A stretch of 64,000 bases of DNA from Diplolepis rosae (lineage: Eukaryota > Arthropoda > Insecta > Hymenoptera > Diplolepididae). Position numbers and translations under genes: made by a program. This document shows, piece by piece, positions 10,801 through 21,556 of this stretch; within the stretch, counting starts at the first letter, position 1, and every line of letters begins with the position of its first letter. Under the pieces are notes generated by a model that saw only the letters and a list, made by a program, of their open reading frames with translations, did no database searches and had not been told where the DNA came from. The stretch is from the NCBI GenBank assembly GCA_030998225.1, contig JAPYXD010000522.1:2170001-2234000 (forward strand). The letters run 5' to 3'.

Positions 10801-13800
10801 CTTGTGTTTCACTTTCTTCCGCACAAATAAAATGCACGTACAAAGTTCATGAGATAATTTCATACTGCAGTACCAATTCATTTAGATTTTTTAATACGCT
10901 TAAAAAGCCAAAATAACAAAATTCTCATAAATTCTAAAAGAATTTATCTGCCGGTTATATTCTTGGTAATATTCTCATTCTCACTACCGTTCTCAAAGTA
11001 ATATAACTGACTGTGTAGTATGTGAAATTGGCTAGTGTGAAATACTCGAATTCATGTACACAGTACACACTCGCCATTTCACTTGTTCTCAAGATTTGGT
11101 AGCTTTCACGTGCACGGCACAAGTTATTTTTCTTCGCGTACCGTTTTTTAAATTATGAGAACATAATTTTATTTTATTTTGACATAAATGTGTGAACTAA
11201 TAATTGAGGTTGGAATAAAAATATTTCCAAACGTTCCCGTAACTACACGCAGAAAAAAGAAAGGCGAAATTTACTAAGCATGAACAATAAATGATTTTAA
11301 GTAAATGTAACAGTAAAAACTGTTAACATAGCTGAAAAGAAATGTCAGAATTACTGAGCGTTTCGTAAATTTCATAGTAAAATCAAAGTAAATCTAACTC
11401 TGTCACTTGTGAGTTAAAAATACCTTTATCATATGTATATTTATATTTAATCCAGGATGATAAGTACCATTCACTGGAACTGAATTACAATACTAGTATA
11501 GTACACATTAGCGAAAGATTAGTCGATTTTACCGATCTGGATGTTTCGCTTAACTCGCGCACATGTCACGAAAACATAACCTTCATGTGTAAATCACGTG
11601 TAAAATTTACCGGATTTTCAGTATATTATACGGAACTTTTTTCTGCGTGTAGTGTGGAAAAGTAAGTTTTATCACACAAACTCATAATCGATCGTAGAAT
11701 CGATCATTTTTTCTGTTTCGCGCCAGGGCCCCAAAATCTTAACCAAGTGGGGGTTCTAGGAGATTCACAACGATTATGAAATAGGCACGCGAGCGCGGTA
11801 ATCACGAAGTAATATTTATAAGGAGGCCGAACTCCATACATTCGACATTGTCGCAGTGGCTGTACAATAATTAACAAGCTCAAAGAAATGCAACCAATTT
11901 TAAGTATAAATCGCATACGTACATCTATCTCCTATTCATAGAGAATGTTAGAGTAAGAAAGGTCCGACGTCACATTTAAACACATGAATCAGTTAGCAAG
12001 GTTAAATACCGGCGTGCAATTTTTTATTTATTTATAGTTTTTTTTATGTATTGTAATTTTTTCCCTGAGTGCATCGCTTCAAAAAAAAAAAAAAAATATT
12101 GTGGATACAACATACAAACAATTAAATATTTGATCCAAATATGTCAAAATGTTGTTAGTACATTATAATTTCAATGAAAAAAATAGTTTGTAACCTATAT
12201 ATTTTTTTTATCAAATCGTTGAGATGATGTTTTCTAACTAAAGTCCATTTAAGCATGGTTTGATATATTTGAAATATTCCTAAAAATTAATATTGCTAAA
12301 ATCTTGAAAGTAAAGACGTGATTAATAATAGCGTAAAAAATTGACACAAATAACGCTTCTAATATTAAAAATGTTCAAAATATCATTCTTTTCAGCATAA
12401 CAAATTTCGAAAATTGATAAGAAAATGTCTTGGAGGCTCAATAATTAACAAATTAAATTACATGAAATCTCGGACTTATCGAAGAACCCCAGCAGCGTCT
12501 CACCACAGACAATTAACTTTGCGTGCATGATATTGTCCAAAGTTTTCATCTGAAACACATATATATTTGTTTTTTTTATTCAGAAGGGTCTTCCGCTTAT
12601 AGTGAACCTTAAAAATTGTAAAAAAAATTTTTTTATCGATCTTTTGAGTTACTTTCCAGAAAAATCAAATTTTTCACCGTTTTTTTTGTTTAAAATGCGT
12701 TATTTATAATGAAAATAAATACTGAGACACGAAAACTAAAGGTTCAATATATGCGCATTTTAATTACCTACAAATTAAAAAAAAGTTTATAATAATAGCT
12801 TAATTGGTTCTCCTTTAATCGTGCACGCAATTTTGAAAAATGTGGTTTTGAGAAAACGCGCTTTAAAGTTTTCAGACGGTGTAAAAAACCTTTCGCTCGC
12901 TCCGCGCAAGCCACTGCTCGGAACTCTACCATCAAAACTATTCCGATATGGACTATAAAATTTTGCGACAATATTCTCTGATAATAGATCCATCGATTGA
13001 AACAAAAAAAAAAATCGATTTTTTGAAAGTTCTGGATAAAGAGACCCCCTTAAAATTGGTCGCGTTCCTTCAAGCTCGTTACTTATTGTAGAGTCACTTT
13101 GACCGATTTCGGATCAAGTTTGTACATAAGTTCGGCCTCCTTATACTACTTCGTGGAGGTAATCATGTGAGTTGGGAATCGACTAGTCCCCCACCCGGTT
13201 AACATACTATTTTCTTTACACACCGCGAAGGGGAATGCGATTTCGGGGCCTAGCGCGAAACAGCAAAAATGATCGGTTCTACGATCGATGGATCCAACCA
13301 CGAACTCAAAAAAAAAAAAAACTCAAAAATTTGGCCATATGTGCCACCACATCGTTCGTCCTGCCTCGAACGTTTTTAATCCTCCCCCTTTACAGGCGTG
13401 GAATCGCTCGGTTTCGCTACAGCGAAAACGATCGTTTTCGCTCCGCTGTCGGACAAAAAATATTTCTATGCAACTAACTGTTTTCGCTGAAAAACAATTT
13501 AAAAATTTAATTTTGGATTGCAAAAAATGGTGCGGGGTGGAGGGGTCCTCAAATTGTTTGTTTTGAGCTTTTCATATGCTCATTCAACGATGTGGCAAAA
13601 ATAATCCTAATTTGCCTATATTATTTGTGAAAACCAAAAATTTATACATATTTTTCTACGTAGATAAAATTCAATTGCCTATAACATTTAAAATTTATTG
13701 ATGATTTCATTTTCATGGTGGATGTTTTAAAGGTCAATCCAACGAAAAACATGTAGTTTTATTGCGAAAACCGGATGCACAAGCACGGTATGGGCATCGA

Positions 13801-14165
13801 GCTTTCTGCGCCATGAGTTTAATTTTTGAAAGAATAGCTCTAGCTCTTTTCAAATGTTTCATAGGTAAGTTGATCAATAAACTCAGATTCATAAAACTAG
13901 TCCTGGATTCAGACGCCAGTGACGATTTTAATATCGACGAAGAGCATTTTCTAACGTCCGACTTTTGTCTACTCAACGCCTGTGCCTTTCACGTCGGTGA
14001 GAGTCCAAGGTGATTGGAAGGTCAACTGCACTAATATTATTTTTAGTACCAAAAACATGTATCGTTCAATCTGCGGATGGATGGGGAGCGTTTCAAAATC
14101 ATTCTGTTGATCAAGTCGAAACTTTCCCGTTATGCAAAGGGGTTAAACATCTTAAACTCGTTTAG
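7875..14165 (+). CDS. Gene alpha, unit 1: secreted six-cysteine protein
   Basis: Inferred join of 7,875-7,932, 13,733-13,996 and 14,047-14,165 (441 bp, 146 residues). Exon 1 encodes a signal peptide (MKYLRAALLCLILACTFLLG) and ends with donor G|GTATGG in phase 1. Exon 2 follows AAAG, is open throughout, and ends at G|GTGAGA in phase 1. A 50-bp intron ending TTTTTAG precedes exon 3, which ends in TAG. The mature chain has six cysteines (about 45, 61, 98, 103, 112, 137) and an acidic stretch DSDASDDFNIDEE. Unit 2 keeps exons 1 and 2 with the same lengths and phases, which supports the model. Intron 1 (5.8 kb) is full of transposons. The exon 2 acceptor has a weak pyrimidine tract. No family is recognised; a secreted effector, venom or immune role is a guess from the signal peptide, cysteines and tandem duplication. 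Confidence 0.62.
8221..9640. repeat. Unit-1-specific insertion in alpha intron 1
   Basis: Unit 2 is continuous from about 39,315 to 39,325 where unit 1 has this 1.4 kb. It starts with GC-rich micro-palindromes (GCCCGCTCCGCGGGC, CGCGCTTCGCGC, up to about 8,570). It continues with an AT-rich dispersed repeat (8,760-9,625) that recurs diverged at 23,395-24,150 and as pieces at 6,740-6,960 and 50,640-50,830. The end carries a short GACA tract and TTCTCAT...ATGATGAGAATG. No ORF of note. Confidence 0.6.
10045..10781 (+). mobile_element. DD41D mariner deletion derivative, copy 1
   Basis: TIRs AAGGGTTTCCCAA, then GGGTGATATG or the related AGGATGATATG, are flanked by TA. The plus strand encodes an N-terminal DNA-binding region (10,157-10,399, FTLPQRLEIVQLFY...) and, after a frame break, the part up to the first catalytic Asp (10,401-10,667, KIIFSDEAHFWL). 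There it jumps to the last residues of the gene (GGHLADILFKS in another frame), losing catalytic Asp 2 and 3. Compared with the copy at 59,716 it has an additional 20-bp deletion at about 10,395. It lies in alpha intron 1. Confidence 0.9.
11243..11652. mobile_element. MITE with CTACACGCAGAAAAAAG ends
   Basis: The sequence starts CTACACGCAGAAAAAAG and ends in its reverse complement. The 410-bp interior is AT-rich with no ORF. Superfamily not assigned. Confidence 0.7.
11687..13291. repeat. Fold-back element with long imperfect arms
   Basis: ATCGATCGTAGAAYCGATCA at the left recurs inverted at the right (13,268-13,291), and homology of the arms continues inward for about 150 bp (CTGTTTCGCGCC; CACGAAGTA; AAGGAGGCC). 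A shorter version lies in unit 2 at about 40,490-41,370. The interior (12,190-13,060) is AT-rich with no supported gene. It lies in alpha intron 1. Confidence 0.6.
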
Positions 14166-14459
14166 TAATTAACGGAATAATGATTATGGAAAAAAAATTT
14201 CACAGCAAATGTTGAGATCTTTTAAGGCTGAAATGTAACATGCTCTTCTGTTTTCACGAAACAATCTCTTTCTACCAGCTCTTCAAAAACGATGCGATAG
14301 GTGATTTAACTACTGTTCGTGTTACGAGAGGCACCAACTAGGAAGTCATGATTATATTGATTAGGAATCCTGAACGAAGTCATGAAAATCCAAGCCCATA
14401 AAAACAGGATTTTCAAATAGGTGTCTCTCCTAACTAGGCAAATAGTTGAATCGACCTTA

Positions 14460-15355
14460 GGGTAGTACTGTCGGTACGTAGCTAATCAAATGAGTACTTT
14501 TTCTCATTTGCTTCACGTAGTATCTAAATTTGTCAACGCCGCATAAGAAAGCGACTATAGATGTGTGTATGGCAGATTACTTCTTACGATACGTGAATGG
14601 CACGCGCTTTCACTTATTCTGCGACGTTGCCACATCTATTTAATCGCCGTCGGTTACTGGCGAAAAATTATATTTTTGCTTACTTAATTGGATTTTGCTA
14701 CGCTTACACGTATCCACTTGAGATATTTTAACTTGCAAAATGATGCTTATATTATCAACAAACGCGCCAGTCATTTTTATTGAAATCTGAACGGTTGTTA
14801 GGGGCCGTTCACATAATACGTCACACAGTTTATGTGGGGGGGGGGGGGTCCTGCAAATTGTGACGTGGTGTAACATGTTGGGAGGGGGGTCTGCCCTCTG
14901 CGTTACGTCACACATTAAATGTGTTCCCACGAAATTTGAAAAAAAGTTCTGAGAAGATTATCTACAATAATAATTATTAGCTTCTTTTTTTACTGGATTT
15001 TGTACACGTTAACGAAAAATGTTTTATAAAATTAAGAGGTGTGACGTGACATCGAAGGGGGGGGGGGGGGGCTGAGGTTTGCGACCATGTGTGACATGGG
15101 GGGACGGGGGCGTAAAAAATAGCTAAAAATCGCGTGACGTATTATGTGAACGGCCCCTTATGACAGGATTTGTAAATGAACTCGGTTTCCCATTAGGTTA
15201 GGTGTTAATCGTCTTAAAATGCAATTACTAATTACTCCCCTCCAATGTACCCTAGGTGCTCAAAAATTTAACTGAGTCATTTCTGGCCTAAGTTTTACCA
15301 GTGATTTCAATTTTATTAATATCTGAACGGTATTTCCATTTAGGACAGTACTACC
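14460..15355. mobile_element. PIF/Harbinger-like non-autonomous element
   Basis: The ends GGTAGTACTGTC / GACAGTACTACC are flanked by TTA (14,457-14,459 and 15,356-15,358). Unit 2 shows the empty site (GACCTTAAATTTTT at about 42,760). A TTA duplication is typical of PIF/Harbinger. No transposase is encoded. It contains a second MITE at 14,801-15,157. Confidence 0.72.
14801..15157. mobile_element. MITE GGGGCCGTTCACATAATACG, nested
   Basis: The 27-bp ends GGGGCCGTTCACATAATACG followed by TCAC are inverted, with TTA duplications (14,798-14,800; 15,158-15,160). The interior has runs of 9-14 G. PIF/Harbinger-like by target site. It is nested inside another TTA element. Confidence 0.8.
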
Positions 15356-15464
15356 TTAAATTTTTTTCGGTATACATGCATAATATTCATATTCTGGACT
15401 TGCACTGACCCTTAATTAATAATTGAAAATTGTGTTCATGTTGATAGTTGGCTTTATTCATATA

Positions 15465-16968
15465 CAGGGTGTTCTAGGATCACCGTTAGAGCCGGGGATA
15501 CAGTGTTCCTCATTAAATTCTAAGATCAATAGTTATTTGTTATTTTGAAAAATAATGGATTGTTGTTGAGATATCTTCCGTTGATGTCCGCCAATCAGCG
15601 AGCGCTATCTCTCTTGGCGCGTGTGCCACACGAGTCGCCAGAGTGCGCGTAAAGATTGTAACAGAAGGCACTTTTAAAGCTGCGATTGCATTGATACTGA
15701 TCAAGTAAACAAACACAGTTGGCATTTCCTTAAACACATAAGACCATCCCTAGCGGACCCGTGTGAGAGAACGGTCATAGAATACTCTGACCGTTCTCTG
15801 ACATATTCTATGACCGTTCTATGACCTCGCATTATTACGGCTAAGAACGGTAAAAAAGACATTAAAAGCTTTGCAATTATGATTCTGTGGCGAAATTTGG
15901 ATTGAAGGCAGTGGTTCACCATTTGCGGAACGTCTCAACCAATAGTAAACCTTCACGGTGAAGACGTTCCGCCACTTGTGAACCACTGCACTGCCTTGAA
16001 TGACAGGTATTATGTTTTTCTAGTTTTTATCGCTGATAAATAAGATAATTGTATTTATTGCTTCACCTTCTAATCCAAATTTCTCCACAGAATCATAATT
16101 GCAAAGCTTTTAATGTCTTTTTTACCGATCTTAGCCGTAATAATGCGAGGTCATAGAACGGTCATAGAACAGTCAGAGAACGGTCAGAGTATTCTATGAC
16201 CGTTCTCTCACACGGGTCCGCTAGGGCATATGTGGAAAAAACATTGTTTAGCAATAATGAATCCCTTCATATTATTCGAAAAAGTTACGCAAAACGTTTT
16301 GCTTGTCCAAAATTATCTGGGAAATAATAATAAACATTGTAGTGAAATACAAATTCAACGTTTAAAAAGAAAATCTAAGCAATTTTGTAATAATTTAATA
16401 GTATAGATTTGAATGGTGAATTGTAGGTGATTTTAATAGCATGATTTATTGTTTTTATTATTTATTAACTTAAAAATATTATATCCGGAAATGCTGGTGA
16501 GCCAGGTCGTGTGCCATCAATTGAAACAAATGGTAGTCGGAAGGAGAGACGTCTGGAGAGTACGGCGGGTGGGGTTAGACCTCCCATTTCAGCGTTTCCA
16601 AGTATGTCTTGACCGGTCTTGCGATATGTCGATATGTGGCCAAACATTGTCATGCTGGAGGATAACTCTGTCGTGTCTCTCTTGTTACTGTGGCCGCTTC
16701 TCCACCAATACTCAGCTCAAACGCATGAATTGCTTACGATGCCGGTCCCCTGTGATGGTTTCACTCGATTTTAACAACTCATAATACACCACACCGAGTT
16801 GGTCCCACCAAATGCAAAACATAACCTTGGCACCGTGAATATCCGGTCTGGCCGGCGACTTGGAAGCATGTCCGGACATTCCGCATGATTTTTTGCGCTT
16901 AGGAGTATCGTAGTGGACTCATTTCTCGTAGCCGGTCACAATGCGATGTAAAAATCCTTCCCGATTCC
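15465..16968 (-). mobile_element. Mariner (cecropia-like), truncated, unit 1
   Basis: The left end CAGGGTGTTCTAGGATCACC matches the inverted right end seen only in unit 2 (about 45,700-45,760). The minus strand from about 16,960 to 16,450 carries broken transposase: a first-Asp region altered to VTGYEKWVHYD, then QHDNVWPH and PSDYHLF. Frameshifts and stops are frequent and the 5' end is missing. A fold-back element (15,748-16,226) is inserted in it. Confidence 0.78.
15748..16226. repeat. 479-bp fold-back element, unit 1 only
   Basis: The ends CCCTAGCGGACCCGTGTGAG and its reverse complement begin arms of about 160 bp. The centre contains a second, smaller inverted repeat (GCGGAACGTCT / AGACGTTCCGC). 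Both arms contain repeated AGAACGGTCATAGAA units. CAT flanks both sides, and unit 2 (about 43,033) shows the empty site, so a 3-bp target duplication is likely. Confidence 0.8.
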
Positions 16969-17285
16969 AGATTATGAATATTATGAATGTACACCGACGA
17001 AAATCTAAGGTCGATTTAACTATTTGCCTTGTTAGGAGAGACACCAATTTAAGTATTTTGTTTTTATGGTCTTGGATTTTCATGACTTCGTTCAGGATTC
17101 CTAATCAATATAATCATGATTTTCCAGTTGGCGCCTCTCGCAACACAAACAGTAGTTGAATCGCCTATATATTTTTTGCACACAAAGCTTCTGTAGGTTA
17201 AGAGAATATTCATCATTAGAATAGAACCTAAACTAATAAATATCAGAAAAAAGGCTCTACAGGACTAAGAATCTTTTAAATAAAA

Positions 17286-17500
17286 TTAAAAAGTTGTGTT
17301 AAAGCGGCTGGAAAATATACCCGGTGTGCGGGTGAGCGAGCCAGACGCGCCGTTTTTGAAAAGCTGGCAGAAGGTGAACGACTTTGTTTCCTTATTTACG
17401 TGAAAGGTGCGGGTGTTAAGCAGGTAGAAGTCAATCTTTAGGTGTACACCGTATCGCAGTAAAATCGTCACTAGCTCTCCTGCCGTGCTGATATAAATAC
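17286..17500 (-). pseudogene. Minus-strand ORF resembling alpha exon 2, unit 1
   Basis: The minus-strand frame contains VHLKIDFYLLNTRTFHVN, which lines up with the end of alpha exon 2 (TSDFCLLNACAFHVG), and the bases upstream (AGTGACGATTTT) match alpha too, though in a shifted frame. Unit 2 keeps the frame (46,158-46,310) with a Cys restored (LLDTCTFHVN). The upstream part is cut off by the DD41D element starting at 17,500. Probably a diverged, inverted and disrupted relative of alpha. Confidence 0.4.
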
Positions 17501-17723
17501 AGGGTTTTCCAATTAGAGTTTTCATTTTGAATAGCTCGCTATTTTGGCAGCTTTCATAATAAGAGGTGTCATTTTTTAACAGATGCCAACTAAAAACTAT
17601 GCCATTAATAACAATGAAACGATACACGCTTCAACAACGCATGGAAATTGTTAAAATTCACTACAAAAATGGTAAAAATTTTACTGAAAGAGTTCGTAAA
17701 GTTGAAAGTTTTCTCGGACGTCG

Positions 17724-19134
17724 CACACTGGTTCAGAATCGAAAAAAGCTGGCCAAAAGTCTATAAATGTTTCGATTTTAATGAAAATTTGTATAGAAGA
17801 GTTTTTTTCGGGTTGCTCATTCCAAATATCAATTCTCATTTTCATAATTAAAAATGGCGGATTCAAAATGGCCGAAGTTTTGATTTTAAAATATTTCGAT
17901 CCTAAATAAATATTTATTGGAGAAGATTCGTAGACTACAAATAACGAGTTTAGTGTCCGAACCCTAAAATTGAAAATGGCAGATGCAAAATGGCCGAATG
18001 ATCGAAGAAAAGATGAGATCGGTGAAATTAGATTAGTAAGGATTTATAAGGTCGCTTATAACGACTTCGATATGAAAATTTTAAAATTCCAAATAGCTGA
18101 TCAAAAATGGCAGGGAGGTTTATTCAATAAATCTTTTTCTATATAAGGAGATAAATGTAAATGGGATTTGTAACTTTCGTACTGATGTAGGATGAATGCG
18201 AAAAGATGACTTTCTTTCTGCAGCAACATGTTTGCTCACAAGATCTAGCTGAACTTCAAAGTCTGCGTGAAGATTTCTATGAAGAACTTCAAAAATCTTT
18301 TTTTTCTGCACTCATAATTGGCTTCGTTTGCTGAAAATCGATACTTCAATTAAATACCAATTACAAATATGAAAAAATTCTAAAAGTTACATTAAAAACA
18401 AAATTGTAAGTATCATTTTTATTTGTCGATTTCGATACGAGAATCAAAGTATTGATTCTTTTGAGAAACAAATTTTTGAATTTATCATGAAATAGGCAGG
18501 TAACTTGAATGCAAAAAAAAAGGAAATTGCGCTTTTTTTCGATCTCCCGCGTCAGCTGTGGCTTATGGAGCGCGGCGGGCGCGGGCGTTCAATGTTTCAA
18601 ATGATTTCATGATGAAAGGGGCAAAAAGGGGCAAGGTTTTCTAAATGGTATTGATAAAGGAATGTATAATGTTCATTTTAGTGTTAAAATCGATATGTGA
18701 ATCCCTGGGAATCGATACTTTATCGATGTTTATTAATTAATTGATTCAAACATGTTACGTTAACATACGCGCAAGTTTAGCATCAAGTACAACATATATG
18801 TAACAAAAAATTTAACGTTAACCACGAGAAATTATTCTTACATACCTTTTAGAACATCTTCCATTAAGGTGAAACGAAAATGAAACCGACTTTAAACGAA
18901 GTTTTAGGCACTTTCATACACTGATTGTTCCGCAGCTGAAAATCGTGATTTCTTTTTCAATGACACGTGAGACTTTGGCATAGCACAGAAAAAAAATTGA
19001 AGCTGATAGCTTTCTCTTATTTTGCAGATGATTTAAGCACTGCCCCATGCGAATAATTCCATTGAACTTTACCAAAAATTTTCACTTTCATTTTTTGACT
19101 TTCGGCCAGCTTTTTTCGATTTTGAACCACTGTG
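17724..19134. mobile_element. Transib-family non-autonomous element
   Basis: The ends read CACACTGGTTCAGAATCG and, inverted, CACAGTGGTTCAAAATCG, with further matching to about 40 bp (GAAAAAAGCTGGCC). The 5-bp target duplication is CGTCG (17,719-17,723 and 19,135-19,139), and unit 2 shows the uninterrupted site (GGACGTCGTGAAGC at about 46,530). CAC(A/T)(A/G)TG ends with 5-bp CGNCG-type duplications are diagnostic of Transib, the relatives of RAG1. The 1,411-bp interior has no transposase. Confidence 0.85.
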
Positions 19135-19269
19135 CGTCGTGAAGCACCTTCTTGGCCAGCTATCGTGAAATTGGTGCAAAAATTCGAGCTGTTGGGACAA
19201 GTAAGTGATGTAAAGAATCGAACTCGTGCTCTTCGTGCAAGAACGCCAGCGAATATTGCTTCTGTAGCT

Positions 19270-19431
19270 CAGTGATCCCAGAACGTGGGAGCTGGCGGCC
19301 CCCACCATAGATGCCACGAGCTCATTGTGTCTTCCTCACTCAACCAACCTATGGCAGTCGAGCGAGGAAGAAGCCATGAGCTGGTGGGGTCTATGGTGGG
19401 GGCCGCCAGCTCCCACGTTCTGGGATCACTG
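19270..19431. mobile_element. hAT-type MITE with 162-bp palindrome
   Basis: The ends CAGTGATCCCAGAACGTGGG and its inverse continue nearly perfectly for over 50 bp. The 8-bp duplication CTGTAGCT is present at 19,262-19,269 and 19,432-19,439, and the empty site is in unit 2 (about 46,658). CAG...CTG ends and 8-bp duplication fit hAT. Confidence 0.87.
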
Positions 19432-19893
19432 CTGTAGCTCATTGGGCCTTTTTTTTTTAAATGAAGCTGGAGCGGTTATTTTAGTGAATGGATTGCGCTA
19501 TTGAACCACGATTAATGAATTTTTATGGCCAGAATTGAAAGATATGGATGTAGACGATGTTTATTTCCAACAAGGCGGTGCTTCGTGCCACACAAGTGGC
19601 GAAACCATCGGTCTTTTGCGTGAAAAGTTTTCTTGGCCGTATGATTTCTCGAAACAGCGATTACAATGATATTGTTTTTCATTATTGATGTAAAACCTTC
19701 CGCTATTGAATGAAATAGAAATCAAATGATTTTTCACAAAAAAACGCGTTTTTCTTATAAATCAAAATGAAACCTCTAATTGGAAAACCCTTTAGTTGGT
19801 ATCTGCCTTCGAAGTCAAACCAAGAAATCAATTAAACAAAACGTCGACTTTCCTTGCGATGAACATGGGTATCTACACATTGTTATATATATA

Positions 19894-20064
19894 CTCTCTA
19901 AATCCTAATCAGTGAGATTCTCACTGAATTGAAATTAGTGACCCAATTCTCACTGGACAATTAGTCATCTTCACTGAAAACCAATGAAAAACCACTGATT
20001 GTCTAGTCAGAACTGGGTTACGATTTCAATTCAGTAAGAATCTCACTGATTCAGATTTAGAGAG
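19894..20064. mobile_element. MITE CTCTCTAAATC, unit 1
   Basis: Inverted ends CTCTCTAAATC...GATTTAGAGAG are flanked by TA. The interior repeats TCAGTGA/TCACTGA on both strands. The same insertion is present in unit 2 (47,126-47,296), so it predates the duplication. Related elements are at 48,298-48,718 and inside R1. Confidence 0.8.
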
Positions 20065-20127
20065 TAGATTAAATAAATTCAGCATTTTCATATTCATGAT
20101 TATTGAGGTTTTCAAATTGAAACAATT

Positions 20128-21556
20128 TAAAAAATGAAAAAGAAGAGAATTTATACAATTATGAAGACAGTTATATCATAAGAAAATTATAAAAAAGTTT
20201 GAATAATTTTGATAAAACTGATACGTTGTTGAAAAAATTGACTTTAGAGTTCATGAATTATTAAAAGGGGAAATCCAATCAGAAGACAAAAATGTACTTT
20301 TCAGCAACTTTTTTGATTACTAAAAATTAGTGTTACCTGTTTTTTAAGCCATTGTCGAAGTGTCTTAATTTCTATAAAAACAAGTTAAAAATGTTTTTTC
20401 CATATGAGCACGAATAAGGGAAGAAAACATGAATCCAGGCAAAAAATTCTAAAAGTATACTAATCATTTGGCAAATTTCTCTGAAGACTTACCTTTAAAA
20501 CGAGACCGAAAACCCTTAAAAATATTAATTATTTCTAGAGTTATTAAAATTTTCCATACATATCGAAATTTGACATTTTTTGTGATATATTTTTGTAAAA
20601 GTAATATTTTGCCTTTAATTTGAGATTATTAGAATGCTATACGTATAAATAAATTCCGAATTTTACACAAACAACTAATTATTTATACTCAATGTTTTTT
20701 AAACTAACTAAAATACAAAGCGAAAAATTGCAAACTTTATATGCGTTTAAAAAAAATTAATTTTTTAGGGTGTTTTGTTATTTTTTGGAATAAAAAAGTA
20801 TTTTTTTCTGGGTGTTCTAAAAAAATAGTTTTAAATAGTAGGTAATAGTGGTATAAAGTTGTGTTACAAACTTCAGAAAGATCAATTGAATAGTTTTTGA
20901 GTTACGTTTCACGCCAATTTCAAAATATGATATGATGGTGAAAATTAGCGCAAATTCAATTTTAATGGTAAAAGCCATAAAAAACCATGGAAATCAAGAT
21001 TTTTTGCGTTTATCTCAGCCAATACGCAAAATTTCGCAAAATGTACTTCAAAAAAATAATAAATCTACCTTGTTTTGGTTTTCACTTGTTTTTGCAAACG
21101 GCCTAATACACAACATAACTGACAGGACACCGGTATCAACTTGTATACAAGCCTCGGCATTTTGACTCTTAGGGGCAGCCCCCACCACACCAACCTCCCC
21201 CTGATATTTTCCGCTATATTTTCCTGTATCATTGACTTAAATAATAATACCAGAATATATTCAACCAGAATTTTGTAACCACAATAAGTAAACAATTTTT
21301 CTGCTGAAATGAACTAAAAGTTTAGTCTTTTTAACCAATTAGCTTTAGTGAATTTAACCGAACCTTTTTTCTGAGTGCATTCCATCGGGTTTCAACGGAA
21401 AAGCCTCTACTGTGGGACAGGGCTGCATATTAATTGTACCGTACGCTTTCTTTCGTCATTTTTTGCAGGGGCTGGTTATGTAATTTTCTTCTTTATCATT
21501 TAATATCTCAAAAACCATCATCCGTACAGAGAAAAAAAAAATGATTAGACAAAAAA
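20128..21556. other. AT-rich stretch, no gene seen
   Basis: From about 20,128 to 21,120 the sequence is unlike unit 2 and has no supported ORF. From about 21,130 it matches unit 2 (48,190 onward), including GGCAGCCCCCACCACACCAAC and an acceptor-like TTTTTTGCAG at about 21,470. Confidence 0.4.

Larger units (their letters stand above)
14305..17165. repeat. Fold-back element split by other transposons, unit 1
   Basis: The sequence from CAACTACTGTTCGTGTTACG (14,310) through 14,459 and 15,356-15,464 is repeated inverted at 16,969-17,163. The same pair flanks the homologous region of unit 2 (42,606-42,890 and 45,750-46,022). A mariner sits between the arms in both units, so that insertion predates the duplication. 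Unit 1 additionally has a Harbinger-like element in the left arm. Confidence 0.72.
17500..19792 (+). mobile_element. DD41D mariner remnant carrying two nested elements
   Basis: The ends AGGGTTTTCCAATTAGAG and its inverted counterpart are flanked by TA (17,498 and 19,793). The plus strand starts a transposase (MKRYTLQQRMEIVKIHYKNG) that breaks at a Transib insertion and resumes after 19,139 with stops and deletions. The unit 2 copy (46,309-47,028) lacks both nested insertions, so they postdate duplication. Confidence 0.85.

Noticed and set aside
13865..13900. An intron starting at the strong AG|GTAAGT inside alpha exon 2
   Set aside because: The next acceptor is only 36 bases away, too short for splicing, and the frame is open and conserved straight through in both units.
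13734..13976. Minus-strand 80-codon ORF opposite alpha exon 2 (and 41,933-42,175)
   Set aside because: Shadow of the plus-strand exon; the plus strand has phase-consistent donors and a matching signal-peptide exon.
7875..14165. Alpha as an odorant-binding protein
   Set aside because: It has six cysteines and a signal peptide, but the spacing (15, 36, 4, 8, 24 residues between) does not follow the C-X3-C ... C-X8-C pattern of that family.
16449..16784. Plus-strand 111-codon ORF
   Set aside because: Antisense shadow of the minus-strand mariner transposase.
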